Below, piece after piece: positions 13,401 to 23,505 of a stretch of 64,000 nucleotides of DNA; position 1 is the stretch's first letter; each line of letters begins with the position of its first letter. The DNA is from Channallabes apus (taxonomy: Eukaryota; Chordata; Actinopteri; Siluriformes; Clariidae): assembly GCA_030522415.1 (NCBI GenBank), contig CM060126.1, positions 8,866,852 through 8,930,851 on the forward strand. The letters run 5' to 3'. The position numbers and the translations under genes were made by a program. The notes under the pieces were generated by a model. That model saw only the letters and a list, made by a program, of their open reading frames with translations, was not told the origin of the DNA and did no database searches.

Positions 13401-13954
13401 AAAACTAACTGCTACTGAAAACCAAAAACAACTTCAATGTGCAGTGTTATCATTTCTCTGCTGTTTAATGATCCAACAGTGCTGATGTAAAGAATTGAAA
13501 TAAATAAATTGTTTAGGGTTTAAGTTATCATTTATTCCCTGAATATTTACATACCCAAGTTTACTTAAGGTCAGTCATTTAATCTTTAAAAAACATTTAA
13601 TGCTTGTCTGTAGGTTGTTTTTTTTTCTTTCATTTTGGCACATTCCCTGCAGCTAGTTATGTATTGTTGATGCTTTCCAACTGTCCAGTAATCGATCTGA
13701 ATCCTAGTTTCTTTTTGATGATTCATTTATTTATTCAATATGAAAAAAACAAATCAAAACACACTTTCAAATGTACTCTTTAGAGTATATTTTAAAAATA
13801 TATGTTTTATACTGTAACATGACAGTTTGTGATAGTTTGACAACGATGTAAAGTTGTATTATACTTACGGCCCTGATGTGTGTCCATAGACAGAAAGAAA
13901 GAGGAAGCTGGCTATAATTAGCCGTATCCGTATGTGGACCTGACTGACCACCAT
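1451..13954 (-). CDS. a2ml: alpha-2-macroglobulin-like protease inhibitor, gene 1 (28 exons, 3' end outside window)
   Basis: Secreted thioester protein that traps proteases after cleavage of its bait region. Exons, 5' to 3' on the minus strand: 13954-13869, 13122-12942, 11713-11557, 11459-11407, 11209-11189, 11047-10882, 10781-10697, 9010-8896, 8800-8680, 8539-8430, 8289-8119, 8010-7777, 7642-7430, 7326-7177, 6994-6869, 6695-6605, 6426-6288, 6116-5891, 5805-5679, 5555-5434, 5347-5296, 5187-5104, 3887-3711, 3621-3546, 3396-3240, 3138-3064, 2931-2769, 1641-1451. All junctions are AG/GT and all phases agree, giving 1223 open codons with no stop. The start was chosen because ATG at 13954 opens a hydrophobic signal peptide (core [13 protein letters not shown]). 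Recognised blocks are the macroglobulin domains, the bait region (exons 15-17), PYGCGEQN (about residues 961-968) and the alpha-helical thioester domain (exons 23-28, ending [10 protein letters not shown]). About 250 residues, including the receptor-binding domain, should lie before position 1. The exact teleost paralogue name is uncertain. Confidence 0.95.
1738..2130 (-). mobile_element. degenerate Tc1-like transposon relic in gene 1 intron
   Basis: Positions about 1740-1960 match, with many changes, the minus-strand transposase of the element at 43536-45136: an ACCATCACTCTTACACCACC block followed by the region for the conserved WRK segment. Positions about 2026-2100 match the terminal part of the same family. 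An A-rich (AAAT)n run follows at about 2101-2133. The rest of the intron, 2134-2768, holds nothing I recognise. Confidence 0.5.
3711..3887 (-). other. thioester exon of gene 1 (PYGCGEQN)
   Basis: Exon 23 encodes [20 protein letters not shown] followed by CGEQN. The Cys-Gly-Glu-Gln motif forms the internal beta-cysteinyl-gamma-glutamyl thioester in active alpha-2-macroglobulins, C3 and C4. The Cys falls at about residue 964, close to its place in human A2M. The exon is in phase with its neighbours, so the covalent-capture chemistry looks preserved. Confidence 0.93.
3888..5103. other. intron 22 of gene 1, no further feature seen
   Basis: This is the intron between the exon encoding the end of the macroglobulin domains and the thioester exon. 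It is AT-rich and I see no coding block or recognisable transposon. Other introns of this gene not mentioned elsewhere are short and also look empty. Confidence 0.6.
6288..6994 (-). other. bait-region exons of gene 1
   Basis: Exons 15-17 (6994-6869, 6695-6605, 6426-6288) encode the segment between the macroglobulin domains and the conserved block [11 protein letters not shown]. Roughly 44 residues separate QPRC from VRKFFPETW, about the size of the human bait region. The stretch contains scattered Arg, Lys, Tyr and Leu that many proteases could use. Just upstream, exon 15 carries RPRR (about residues 648-651), which matches a furin-type R-X-R-R pattern. Exon 16 starts after an acceptor at 6697-6696; reading further upstream in that frame meets a TGA, which supports the chosen boundary. 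Confidence 0.85.
9046..10514 (-). mobile_element. Tc1/mariner-like transposon in intron 7 of gene 1
   Basis: Terminal inverted repeats CACTGCGTTCCAAACTATTA (left) and the complement of TAATTTGGAACGCGGTG (right) are flanked by TA. Without the 1469-bp insert the intron would be about 217 bp, close to the 203-bp intron at the same place in gene 2, so the insertion followed the gene duplication. Transposase pieces lie on the minus strand. Confidence 0.85.
9333..10290 (-). pseudogene. broken Tc1-like transposase
   Basis: An N-terminal helix-turn-helix part starts near 10287 ([19 protein letters not shown]). A C-terminal part at 9687-9418 contains [15 protein letters not shown] and [17 protein letters not shown], the D and E blocks of a DDE transposase. 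The frame is interrupted by stops and frameshifts, so no functional enzyme is expected. Confidence 0.8.
11811..12265 (-). mobile_element. tRNA-derived SINE in intron 2 of gene 1
   Basis: On the minus strand the element starts near 12265 with a tRNA-like head: an A-box-like GCGCAGTGGTAAAGCGCTT and a B-box-like GGTTCGAACC (seen on the plus strand as GGTTCGAACCAGCGATCTCC). It continues as a GC-rich body and ends in an A/T-rich tail at 11811-11830. It is absent from the corresponding intron of gene 2, which has 106 bp between its exons 2 and 3. Confidence 0.75.
13123..13868. other. intron 1 of gene 1, nothing recognised
   Basis: AT-rich intron between the signal-peptide exon and exon 2. I see no coding block and no recognisable repeat family. 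Confidence 0.5.
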
Positions 13955-14010
13955 GATGAAGTCTTTCACCAGTGCCAAGCTGTAAAGTTCAAAAGCCTTT
14001 TTAAAGACCG
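13955..14010 (-). promoter_or_regulatory. putative core promoter and 5' leader of a2ml gene 1
   Basis: A TATA-like TTTAAAAAGG on the minus strand (about 14006-13996) lies some 45 bases upstream of the ATG. Gene 2 has CTTAAAAAGG at nearly the same distance, and both share ACTTCATCATGG around the start codon. Conservation between the paralogues suggests a core promoter with a short leader in the first coding exon. A spliced upstream leader cannot be excluded. Confidence 0.45.
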
Positions 14011-16100
14011 TCAGATTATTTGCTCTCATCCCCTGATTAATGATTAACCACTTTGAGCAATCTGACTACATTACAAATGTCTGCCCTAAGCAAAAATATA
14101 GTAACATGTAGTAGGTTTCACAATAGTATGTGATATGTGTCATACAAAATAGGCAGATGACGTGTGTAAATAAAATAAAATCTATGGCATTTTATTTCTT
14201 TTATTTGCAGGCTAATTAATCAATGTATCACTAATGACAATATTCCACTTCCATTAAAAAAAAATCATACGCATTGTAAAAACCTATATTTTTAAAAGTG
14301 TATTCACTAGTGACCATCAATAGATAAATAGTCAATAATACAAACTGAAGACACTTCATGGGTAAAAGTATGAAATATAAACATTGAGTCATTAAAGTAT
14401 TGGATACATATATACACATGAAATGTGTTTTGTTATAATTATTAAATAGACATATTTAAATCCATATATCATGACTTCTATGTTTTTCACTTATCTATAA
14501 GAAAGTTACTGTAATAATACTAAAATTAACTCATAAAATACTTTGTGGAAATATACACCTATTTGCCTAACCATAAAAATAAAAATAACTGTGTGACTAG
14601 ACACATAGTTAAAATAGCATTTCCACAGTATGACCTTAGTATTCTTGCTTGACTCATGTTTAAATGAATCATTTGTTTCAGTCATTTCTGTCATTTGTTG
14701 CACACTGTTTGCCTATAGTAAACATAACTAACCTATGTCACTTGCCTTCAGGTAAACATGTATCCCACATTGTAACAGCCTTGATCTTTAGATAATTTAC
14801 TTTAACAAGAAATGTTTGAACAGTCTTGAGCTTGAAATATAAAGTGCAGAAATAATTGAAAAGTACTCAGCTACTCTATTGCAGCAGATGAAAGAAGTTC
14901 TAATTGCATGTAAACTCCATTTCCCAGCAGCACAATGGACTACTAATACCACTACATGGACAATTAACATCATCAGAACTTTTAAATTCACATAATATAG
15001 TAGTTAGTGCCACTTACTCTGTTGTGAATATAATGTAAGAAAATAAACGACAAGTTAAATATTAAAACTTACAAAACCAATGAAAGGACCTGTGTTTGCC
15101 AGCATAGGATAAAGATGTTTGCTTTGGAGAGGTCTGTTCCCAAGATCTTCCTCCTCTAGATCTACAGTAACTCTCATATCCTACTTAAACACCATGCACC
15201 TCTTTGTAATGTATAATGACTAGAGTGTCAAATGGACAGGCATACTGTATTTTACAGCAGGATGGCCCCCTGCCTTGTCAATTCACCCCAAGGTGTTATA
15301 TGGATGTTATATGCTAATTAGTTTCTTGGAATGAGTTTGTAAAACAATGGAAAAAGGTCACCTTTGTAGACAACATGGCTCCAGTATGCATATGTGTGGG
15401 TGTAGGTGTGGGGGTGTGTAGGTGAGAGAGAAGGACATGCACACATTACAAAATATACAATTATATACTGTATTTCATAAACGTGTATAATATTTTAATG
15501 CTACTCCATTGTCCATGTTAAATATGATATATGGATTACATTGATACCAAACATTCCATGGAGGAAATTAAGCTAAATATACTTTAGATGATCAGATTTA
15601 GTTTACATGCCGTCTCTGACTCAAATTCCTGATCATTTAAATCCTACCACTCCAACAACGTTGTACTGTTTGTTGTAACAAACAAACAAACAAACAAACA
15701 AACAAACAAACACACAAAAATAAACAAATAAACAAATACAGTTAATGCTGCAATTAAAAATATCTGAGAGTCTGAAACAGAAGGTATATATAAAACAGAA
15801 GATTTGGAATTTTTTAGATATTTAAAACAAAGAAAGTAGAAGCCTCGATAATTTGAATATTTAATAATTAAGCTCCTGCTTAGGTGCCTGATATTGATCA
15901 ACTGTTTTGTACACAAACTCTTTTTCATGAATATTTTTCATGAAAGCTCTTCCTAGAAGCATGTGCACAGACGACAACTCTTAGATAGATTAGATCTAAA
16001 ATGGATCAAAGTTTTCGCACAACACCAGATCCAGTGCACAGTGTCATTAACACAAAAAGAGGGCATAACTATTATTTAAATTTCATAAAATAAATAAGGC
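14011..16100. other. upstream intergenic sequence of a2ml gene 1
   Basis: AT-rich sequence without a supported gene. It contains an (AAAC)n microsatellite at about 15679-15712. A block at about 15070-15200 ends, on the minus strand, in GTAAGT and could be a leader exon, but nothing else supports this. Confidence 0.5.
15679..15735. repeat. (CAAA)n microsatellite
   Basis: Tandem CAAA units followed by related TAAACAAA units. Confidence 0.9.
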
Positions 16101-16119
16101 CATGCTGTCCATAAAAGAA

Positions 16120-16480
16120 AGAAACCAGAACACGCAGACCGCCACACGCAGGGCCCAGCAGGCAAAAAACCCAAGGCTGCCTCATATCCCAATCTCATCT
16201 AGCACCCATGGGATGTGTCAGCAAAACAAGTCCGATCTGTGAAGGCCTCATCCTGTAACCCACAGCACCCAAAATGATGTCCTGGCGCCAGACACCAGAG
16301 CACACCTGTGGAGCTATGTCCCAAGTGGCCAGTGGCACTAGGGAAACACAAATCCTAGGTGGTTTTAATATCATGGCTAATCAGTGCATTATGGAAGTCT
16401 TTACCACCACCAGACAAATGGGTAGGCCCAAAGTATCAGGTTTTACCCAGCTGGCCACAAGTAGTAGGCTGGAAGAAGAA
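16120..16480. mobile_element. degenerate DNA-transposon end fragment
   Basis: GGTGGTTTTAATATCATGGC and the following TAATCAGTGC resemble the end of a common fish Tc1-like element whose transposase relic lies at 50220-50830. No intact reading frame is present. Positions 16500-17200 show nothing recognisable. Confidence 0.35.
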
Positions 16481-17199
16481 TCAAATGAATAAACACATTT
16501 TATTTTATTTCACAAAGCATTCAAAATTAGTCAATCAGGGCTTCACAGCACAGCTACGTTGTTAAATTAAGAAGCTCATGCCTTTGGTTCCTGGTCCAAA
16601 TTTTCCAGCCTGAGACTAAGTAGTGATATCCAATGACCAAAGAGTCCATAGATTTCTGTAAACTCTGCTGGTTTATGATCTGGTTTGGATTGCTTTGATC
16701 ATTTCTAATCTCTAAACAGAATAATTTAAATACAAGCATCTTTGGGCACAAGTCCACTTTTTATCACCCTAATGTCAGGAAAACCATTTCCTGAGCATAC
16801 CAGGAGAGGTTGAAGGACAGTTAGATAGGAGGGTGTCCAACAAAGCCATAATACATAGTCTCAGAATAAGAATGTTACAATGTGACAGTTTAATTTTTTA
16901 GTGAAACTGACTTGTTAAATGCATTTAAACTGAAAAAAATTGCATATTACTTACAAAAAAACAACAGGGCTGTATTACATAGATGTAATAATTATATTGT
17001 TTAGAGCAAGGACTACATTGACATTTTTAAACACATTTTATAAATAAGCAGAAGAAATCACATTTGGTGTCAAATTTGGTGACCAAGTACCCCACTGGTT
17101 GGGGTATTTAAAAAAAAAAAAAACTTGTACCAAAAAGTGTGCTACTGTACATGTGCAGAATGACAAGGACATAAAAAGCAAGTAGTGGCCTGCTCCGTC

Positions 17200-17395
17200 A
17201 TCCAGTAAATGATAGGAAAGATGATCTGGAAATTGTTATGCCAGCTGCCCTTCCTGCAACCCTCCCATTTTATCAGGGCTTGGGACCGGCATTGTGTCCA
17301 GCGGCTGGGGGGTTTGGGCACTGGCTGGGAATCGAACCCGAGCCTTCCGCATAACAGGTGAAACACCTACCACTGAGCCACCAGTGCCCATAATA
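17200..17395 (-). mobile_element. tRNA-like SINE fragment
   Basis: Read on the minus strand, the fragment begins GGCACTGGTGGCTCAGTGGT (A-box-like) and contains GGGTTCGATTCCCAGCC (B-box-like), then a body rich in CCC. The spacing of the two boxes fits a tRNA-derived RNA polymerase III promoter. The family differs from those at 11811-12265 and 49762-50088. Confidence 0.6.
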
Positions 17396-17679
17396 ATAAT
17401 TACCAGATGATGCACATAATATTACCCCAAATTCAACAAGAGAACCTGGAAGCAAACCAAAAGTATGTGATAAAATCAAATTTTTTTCTTAGATAGATAT
17501 TGCAGCTAGTGATAGTTGTTTCCTACTTACAAGTGAGCACTGTATGCATAAGGGGTCCAAACATGAGGAATAGCATGGAGAAGAAAAGGAATCCTGTGTT
17601 GTTAAACACTTTAGTGGCATTATTGCCGATATAGAGGCAAGTTTAAAAATGAATAGGTGGTCATGCAGAAATGGTGGTT

Positions 17680-18240
17680 CAAAAAATAGGGTTGGAACAT
17701 GCAATGCTCAGAGAAAAAAAATTACACAATTACAGGACTTGAACAAGTATGGTTTGTTTGGAAGGGTTGCGAGGAGATAAAATGTGCTATAGACAGACAA
17801 GATCAAAGTGGAGTGCCCAGCGCCATGTTTGGCCAAATCCAAGCAGCATTTCAGCAGTAACACCTCATAACCACTGTCAAGCATCGGGTTATGATTTCTG
17901 CTTGTTTTGCAGCCACAGGACCTGGGCACCTTGCTATTATTGAGTCAACCATGAATTGGTTTGTATACCAGAGTATTCGAGAGGCAAATGTGAGGACATC
18001 TGTCCTGCAGCTAAAACTTGGATCATGCAACAGAAGAATAATCCAAAGCACACCAATAAATGTCCGCCAGAATGTCTGAAATACTGTAGGATCAAGGTTT
18101 TGGAATGACCAAGTCAAAGTCCAGACCTAAACCCAATTGAAATGGTGTGGCAGGACCTTAACAGAGCTGTGCATAAGAGAATGAAACAGCAGAAATTGAA
18201 TGCAAAACATTGATGTATATATTGCTAAATTTATTAAATG
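17680..18240 (+). pseudogene. degenerate Tc1-like transposase relic
   Basis: Plus-strand translation gives GHLAIIESTMNWFVYQSI, the conserved block after the WG-C-F motif of Tc1 transposases, then a damaged D block at about 18000-18060 and a damaged NPIE-like block near 18130. Several stops and frameshifts are present. Confidence 0.6.
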
Positions 18241-18530
18241 TAAAAGTTAAATAAATATATGTTACACTACATTCATGTGCAATTGAGCTTAGAGCCCTGA
18301 GACCAAAAAAGTGCAAGTCAAAATATCTGGAATAAAGGAAACCATTCTCATTATGAGATATTTAACACTATTGTGCATTCAAGCTTATTCTACTGGAATA
18401 CAGTATAATTTTTCTTCTTTCTTAAAATAAGTTAAATTATTAGCCAAGAGGTAACATAATTTTAAGGTTAAAAGAAGTAAGCAAATTAGAAATAGGCATA
18501 ATAACCTTATATTTGTTCAAAAACAATATA

Positions 18531-19910
18531 CAGGTCCCTCTAAAAAAATTAGCATATTGTGATGAAGTTCATTATTTTCTGTAATGTACTGATAAACATT
18601 AGACTTTCATATATTTTAGATTCATTACACACAACTGAAGTAGTTCAAGCCTTTTATTGTTTTAATATTGGTGATTGTGGCATACAGCTCATGAAAACCC
18701 AAAATCCCTATCTAAAAAAATTTGCATATTTCATCCGACCAATAAAAGAAAATTGTTTTTAATACAAAAAAAGTCGACCTTCAAATAATAATGTTCAGTT
18801 CTGCACTCAATACTTGGTCGGGAATCCTTTTGCAGATTCTTGTGTCTTGTGTCTCTCAACTTTCTCTTCACAATATCAGACAGATTCTCTATGGGGTTCA
18901 GGTCAGGAGAGTTGGCAGGCCAATTGAGCACAGTAATACCATGGTCAGTAAACCATTTACCAGTGGTTTTGGCACTGTGAGCAGGTGCCAGGTCGTGCTG
19001 AAAAATTAAATCTTCATCTCCATAAAGCTTTTCAGCAGATGGAAGCATGAAGTGCTCCAAAATCTCCTGATAGCTAGCTGCATTGACCCTGCCCTTGATA
19101 AAACACAGTGGACCAACACCAGCATCTGACATGGCACCCCAGACCATCACTGACTGTGGGTACTTGACACTGGACTTCAGGCATTTTGGCATTTCCCTCT
19201 CCCCAGTCTTCCTCCAGACTCTGGCACCTTGATTTCCGAATGACATGCAAAATTTGCAACCTGTAGCCCATTTCCTGCACACGCCTGTACACGGTGGCTC
19301 TGGATGTTTCTACTCCAGACTCAGTCCACTGCTTCCGCAGGTCCCCCAAGGTCTGGAGTCGGTCCTTCTCCACAATCTTCCTCAGGGCCCGGTCACCTCT
19401 TCTCGTTGTGCAGCGTTTTCTGCCACACTTTTTCCTTCCCACAGACGTCCCACTGAGGTGCCTTGATACAGGCTGTCGGAACAGCCTATTCGTTCAGAAA
19501 TGTCTTTCTGTGTCTTACCCTCTTGCTTGAGGGTGCCAATGATGGCCTTCTGGACAGCAGTCAGGTCGGCAGTCTTACCCATGATTGCGGTTTTGAGTAA
19601 TGAACCAGGCTGGGAGTTTTTAAAAGCCTCAGGAATCTTTTGCAGGTGTTTAGAGTTAATTAGTTGATTCAGATGATTAGGTTCATAGCTCGTTTAGAGA
19701 ACCTTTTCATAATATGCTAACTTTTTGAGATAGGGATTTTGGGTTTTCATGAGCTGTATGCCACAATCATCAATATTAAAACAATAAAAGGCTTGAATTA
19801 CTTCAGTTGTGTGTAATGAATCTAAAATATATTAAAGTCTAATGTTTATCAGTACATTACAGAAAATAATGAACTTTATCACAATATGCTTATTTTTTGA
19901 GAAGGACCTG
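18531..19910 (-). mobile_element. Tc1-like transposon with long terminal inverted repeats, copy A
   Basis: The element begins CAGGTCCCTCTAAAAAAATT and ends with the complement of CAGGTCCTTCTCAAAAAATA, flanked by TA. Each inverted repeat is about 200 bp and includes TTCATTATTTTCTGTAATGT. The transposase lies on the minus strand. Copy B at 35560-36811 belongs to the same family. Confidence 0.9.
18731..19582 (-). pseudogene. frameshifted Tc1-like (DD34E) transposase, copy A
   Basis: The N-terminus at 19582 reads MGKTADLTAVQKAIIGTLKQ and continues through a helix-turn-helix segment. The catalytic half (19282-18731) contains MVWGAMSDAG, FQHDLAPAHSAKTT and NSPDLNPIEN, with 34 residues between the second D and the E as in Tc1. 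The frame changes near 19470 and again near 19280, so the gene is inactive. NLSDIVKRKL replaces the usual NLWDIVKRK. Confidence 0.85.
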
Positions 19911-20996
19911 TATGCTTTGATCAATATATTTGTGATTCCTAAGATATTATTTTATATATTCATTGGCAGTACTGGGAGAATTTTAAAATACTTCAATAAT
20001 TTTACTGTCATGATGTCTTACCATCATAGCTTCCTGTGCTGTAAGATGGGGCAGCAGTTTATTTTCTTGCATTTTGTGAAAGGTGCGAATTTGATTTTTT
20101 TGCTTTCCACTTCCACTTTTTGGCTCATCCCTTTTTCTCGAACACACTGAAAGGTTAGTTTTACATCTCAATCCTTTTGAGGTGCATAAGTAGGGCCTTG
20201 CAACCTAAAAAGGTACAGATTAGAAGAAATGGTTCTCACTTGGATTTTATGGGATATTTTCCAACTAATCCCATTAAATACAAGACAAGATGAATAGGCT
20301 AATCTGTGAACCCTGCGACTACAATAAATAGATAATACGTTTTGTGTAAGGGTGAGAAAGAGAAACATAATCTATGTGTATTTTATAGAGAGTTGGAGAT
20401 CAGCGAGACAAGGTGAGAATTAGGCTCTCAAAAAGCCTAACAAAAGGGCTAACTACACTGTATTTAAATTGAAGCAAATAATATATAAAATATATTATAA
20501 AAAAGTCTTCACTTTGTCATTTCTACATACACTTTTATTATGACAGTTAATGCTCGCTGAATAATACATTGCTCACATTCATATTATGCTAGGGCATTAT
20601 ATATCCTGAAATTATATAATGAAGCTAAATCTGAAGAATATCTGTAGCAGTATTTAAACTGTACATCACCTATGGCCAGTTTAGCTCCCATGTTATGCCT
20701 ATACTTTAGAAATATGTATGCCTTTTTAAACAATGACTTAGACTAAAGTAAATAAAGAGTTGAAAGTAAGATTTAATTGACTGGATCAACTAAGAAACAG
20801 ATTTAAACAATAAAACCAGGGGACAAATATGGAAGTATCAATACATAAGCCCAATATTGCGATGATAATTCACACACAAACTTCTGACCGCAACAGTATA
20901 CATGATGTACTAGAAAGATTACAACAGATGCAGTATTTGCTTTCAGGATTCTGATGGAGAAGTACAGAGAAGGGAGTTGCATTGTGTCTTTGTAGA
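19911..20996. other. intergenic stretch, nothing recognised
   Basis: AT-rich sequence without coding blocks, inverted-repeat ends or tandem repeats that I can support. Confidence 0.5.
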
Positions 20997-20999
20997 TTA

Positions 21000-21792
21000 A
21001 GGCCTTGTTCACACTGGCGTTAAATGTTTGGATAAACGAACTCGCTCTGAACGTCCTAGATGTTTATGTTGCGTTTTGTAGTGGCGCTCGATTGACTTCT
21101 ACACTGGCGTTCGTTTGTCTCTGTCTAACGCCAGCCTGCAGCCCAAATTGTAGTTTGTGTGTTAACCTGTGGAGGCAGTGTCGGGAACTGGATATGAAAG
21201 CCCCTGTCGTTTTATTTGAGGTGCCTCCTTTTAATATGGACGATGTTGCTATACTAGACATTAATCTTCTTGTTTTAAAAATTCTAGTTAAATTATTAGA
21301 TTTTTATATAATATATAAAAAATATTTAAAAAATAATACGGCAACGTAGGGAGAGAAAAAAATCACAGCCGCTACTGGGTTCACCCTCTGACTGCAAAAT
21401 GTCGGATTAAAGGAAGTTTTTTGTGGTTTATGAAGAAATGCGAACATTTCCGCGCAAGTTTTATTTTTGCTTTTTTTCCGCATTTCCCTATGTATAGCAT
21501 GTAGGATCATGGGATATATCCGGTCCTCCGAAGCGTAAAATGAACGCGGGGAAAACGAACTAGACGCGTTTTCCTTGCGTTCGTTGGGATTTTAATGACA
21601 AGAAAAAGCTGCATGCAACGTTTTTTTAACGTTGTATAAACGCTCAGCCGGACAAACGCATGTCACCAAAACCCGTGTGAACACTCTCATTGACTCCGAT
21701 GTGTAGAAAATCCTCAGCGCTTCATCCACGCTCACCGGACGCTACGAACAGCAGAAAACGCACGATTTTTTAACGCCCGTGTGAACAAGGCC
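21000..21792. mobile_element. PIF/Harbinger-like element, internally deleted
   Basis: Terminal inverted repeats GGCCTTGTTCACACTGGCGT (left) and the complement of ACGCCCGTGTGAACAAGGCC (right) are flanked by TTA. The plus strand keeps a short block NHSRYWVHPLTAKCR (about 21358-21405), like the RxWWVRP segment near the start of Harbinger transposases, and MDDVAILDINLLVL upstream. No DDE domain remains, so this is a non-autonomous derivative. Confidence 0.6.
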
Positions 21793-22447
21793 TTAGAGAA
21801 AATGATGACCGAGTGGCGAGAGAGGAGCTGTGGTGTTGTATGAGGAAGTCTGGAGTGGCAGAGAAGTATGTTAGAGTGGTGCAGGACATGTATGAGAGCT
21901 GTAAGACAGTGGTGAGAAAGCAGAGGAATGAAAGTTAGCCGTAGCAAGACAGAATACTGTGTGTGAATGAGAGGAAACTAAGTGGAACGGCAAGGCTACA
22001 AGGAGCAGAGGTAAAAAGGTGCAGGACTTTAAGTACTTAGGGTCAACGGTCCGGAGCAACAGAGAGTGTGGAAAGGAGGTGAAGAGGCGGGTACAGGCAG
22101 GTTGGAATGGGTAGAGAAAAGTGTCAGGTGTGTTGTGCGATAAAAGAGTATCATCGAGAATGAAAGGAAAGGTGTACAGGACAGTGGAGAAAAGACAGGA
22201 GGCAGAGTTGGAGGTAGCAAAGATGAAGCTGTTGAGATTCTCTTTGGAAGTGACAAGGATGGATAGGATCAAACATGATTTCATCAGAGGAACAACCCAT
22301 GTTAGATGTTTTGGAGATAAAGTCGGAGAGGACAAATTGGGGTGGTTTAGAGGAGAGATTGTGAGCATATTGGTAGAAGGATGCTGAAGTTGGAACTGCC
22401 AGGAAGGAGGTCTAAAGATTTAGGGATGCAGTGAGAGAGGACATGAA

Positions 22448-22513
<66 letters not shown>

Positions 22514-22515
22514 TG
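21793..22515 (+). mobile_element. RTE-like non-LTR retrotransposon 3' end with terminal microsatellite
   Basis: The plus strand encodes damaged reverse-transcriptase C-terminal pieces: KYVRVVQDMYESCKTVVR at about 21870-21920, a KYLGSTVRSN-like block near 22035, and MDRIKHDFIRGTTHVRCFGD near 22260. An internal deletion removes the catalytic core. The copy ends in a (TCTA)n tract at about 22460-22513, as RTE-type elements often do. Confidence 0.65.
22451..22513. repeat. (TCTG/TCTA)n microsatellite
   Basis: TCTG units grade into about 14 TCTA units at the 3' end of the LINE relic and at the 5' junction of the retrotransposon that follows. Confidence 0.9.
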
Positions 22516-22742
22516 TGATAGATAGATAGCAACAGAACATCCTGCAACATCGCCGTCGGTAGACTGGGTCTTTTGCTCCCCACTCCCTTCATATGCATGC
22601 CGTAGATAATCCCCATAACTCTAAAAAGACGAGAGATCACCTTAAGTCACTGTAAATAAAGCGCACCTGTTTCACTGCATCTGTGTCTCCGTGTGTCCAT
22701 GACAAAGTGCCCGTTATCAAAAAGGCTTTACATTGGTGGAGA

Positions 22743-23486
22743 ATGCGTGCTCAAAACACGGACCCAGAGGCACGACACCCTCCAAAAAACTATCTCGGAC
22801 ACCTGCTGGAAACCAGCATCCAGCAACAGAACATCCTGCAACAGCTCACGCAGGGTCTTCAGACCGCTACTGCAGAGCTCACATGGATACAACAGCGGGG
22901 AGGACGTGACATACCCCTCCCAGACCCAAGAAAAGAAGCACAGCACTTGCTTCTAAAACTTACACCCCACGATGACCTCAAAGCCTATCTGCAGACCTTT
23001 GAGAGGACGGCTGAAATGGAGGACTGGCCAAAACGTGATTGGACCTCCATCCTGGCCCCATTCCTCACAGGAGAGGCTCAACGAGCCTATTTCGCTCTCT
23101 CCTCAGACGAGGCAAAAGACTATGATATACTGAAAGTAAAGATCCTAGCCCGTTGTGGATTATCAATCACACAAGCGGTTCTGGAGTTTCACCGCTGGAT
23201 GTATGATCCTCAAACACCGCCACGAGCCCAGCTAGATTGTTTATTCAAGGTCGCCACCCGGTGGCTACAACCGGATGTGTTATCAGCTAAAGAAGTCACA
23301 GAACGAGTGGTCATGGACAAAATCATGCGCGCGTTACCAAGGGAGGAGAGAAAAGCGCTAGGCATGCGAGCTCCATCCTCCCTACGAGAAATGACTGAGG
23401 CCCTCGAGTGCGCACTAGCCACGCTCTCATTAGGGCTACATACCGCCCCCGCGATGCAAAACTTTCCAAAGAGCACCACGTCCTGA
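22743..23486 (+). CDS. Gag of the Gmr1-like element with SCAN-like C-terminal part
   Basis: Open frame of 247 residues starting MRAQNTDPEARHPPKN directly after the primer-binding site; this ATG fits better than one inside the LTR. The middle part, PHDDLKAYLQTFERTAEM, resembles the N-terminal capsid domain of gypsy Gags. Residues about 155-245, from FHRWMYDP through RWLQPDVLSAKEVTERVVMD and RALPREERKALG to EALECAL, follow the pattern of vertebrate SCAN domains, which are known to derive from Gmr1-like capsid. No CCHC zinc knuckle is visible before the stop. Protease follows in another frame. Confidence 0.8.
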   Translation: MRAQNTDPEARHPPKNYLGHLLETSIQQQNILQQLTQGLQTATAELTWIQQRGGRDIPLPDPRKEAQHLLLKLTPHDDLKAYLQTFERTAEMEDWPKRDWTSILAPFLTGEAQRAYFALSSDEAKDYDILKVKILARCGLSITQAVLEFHRWMYDPQTPPRAQLDCLFKVATRWLQPDVLSAKEVTERVVMDKIMRALPREERKALGMRAPSSLREMTEALECALATLSLGLHTAPAMQNFPKSTTS

Positions 23487-23505
23487 AACACCGCAAGACG
23501 AGCCA

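Noticed and set aside
15068..15200. possible non-coding first exon of a2ml gene 1 (minus strand, followed by GTAAGT)
   Set aside because: No counterpart was seen upstream of gene 2, and both genes have a TATA-like box close to the ATG.
15679..15735. short regular repeats as a CRISPR-like array
   Set aside because: A simple tetranucleotide microsatellite without spacers in a vertebrate genome.
21871..22368. 165-codon minus-strand open frame
   Set aside because: It is the antisense of the RTE-like reverse-transcriptase relic on the plus strand.
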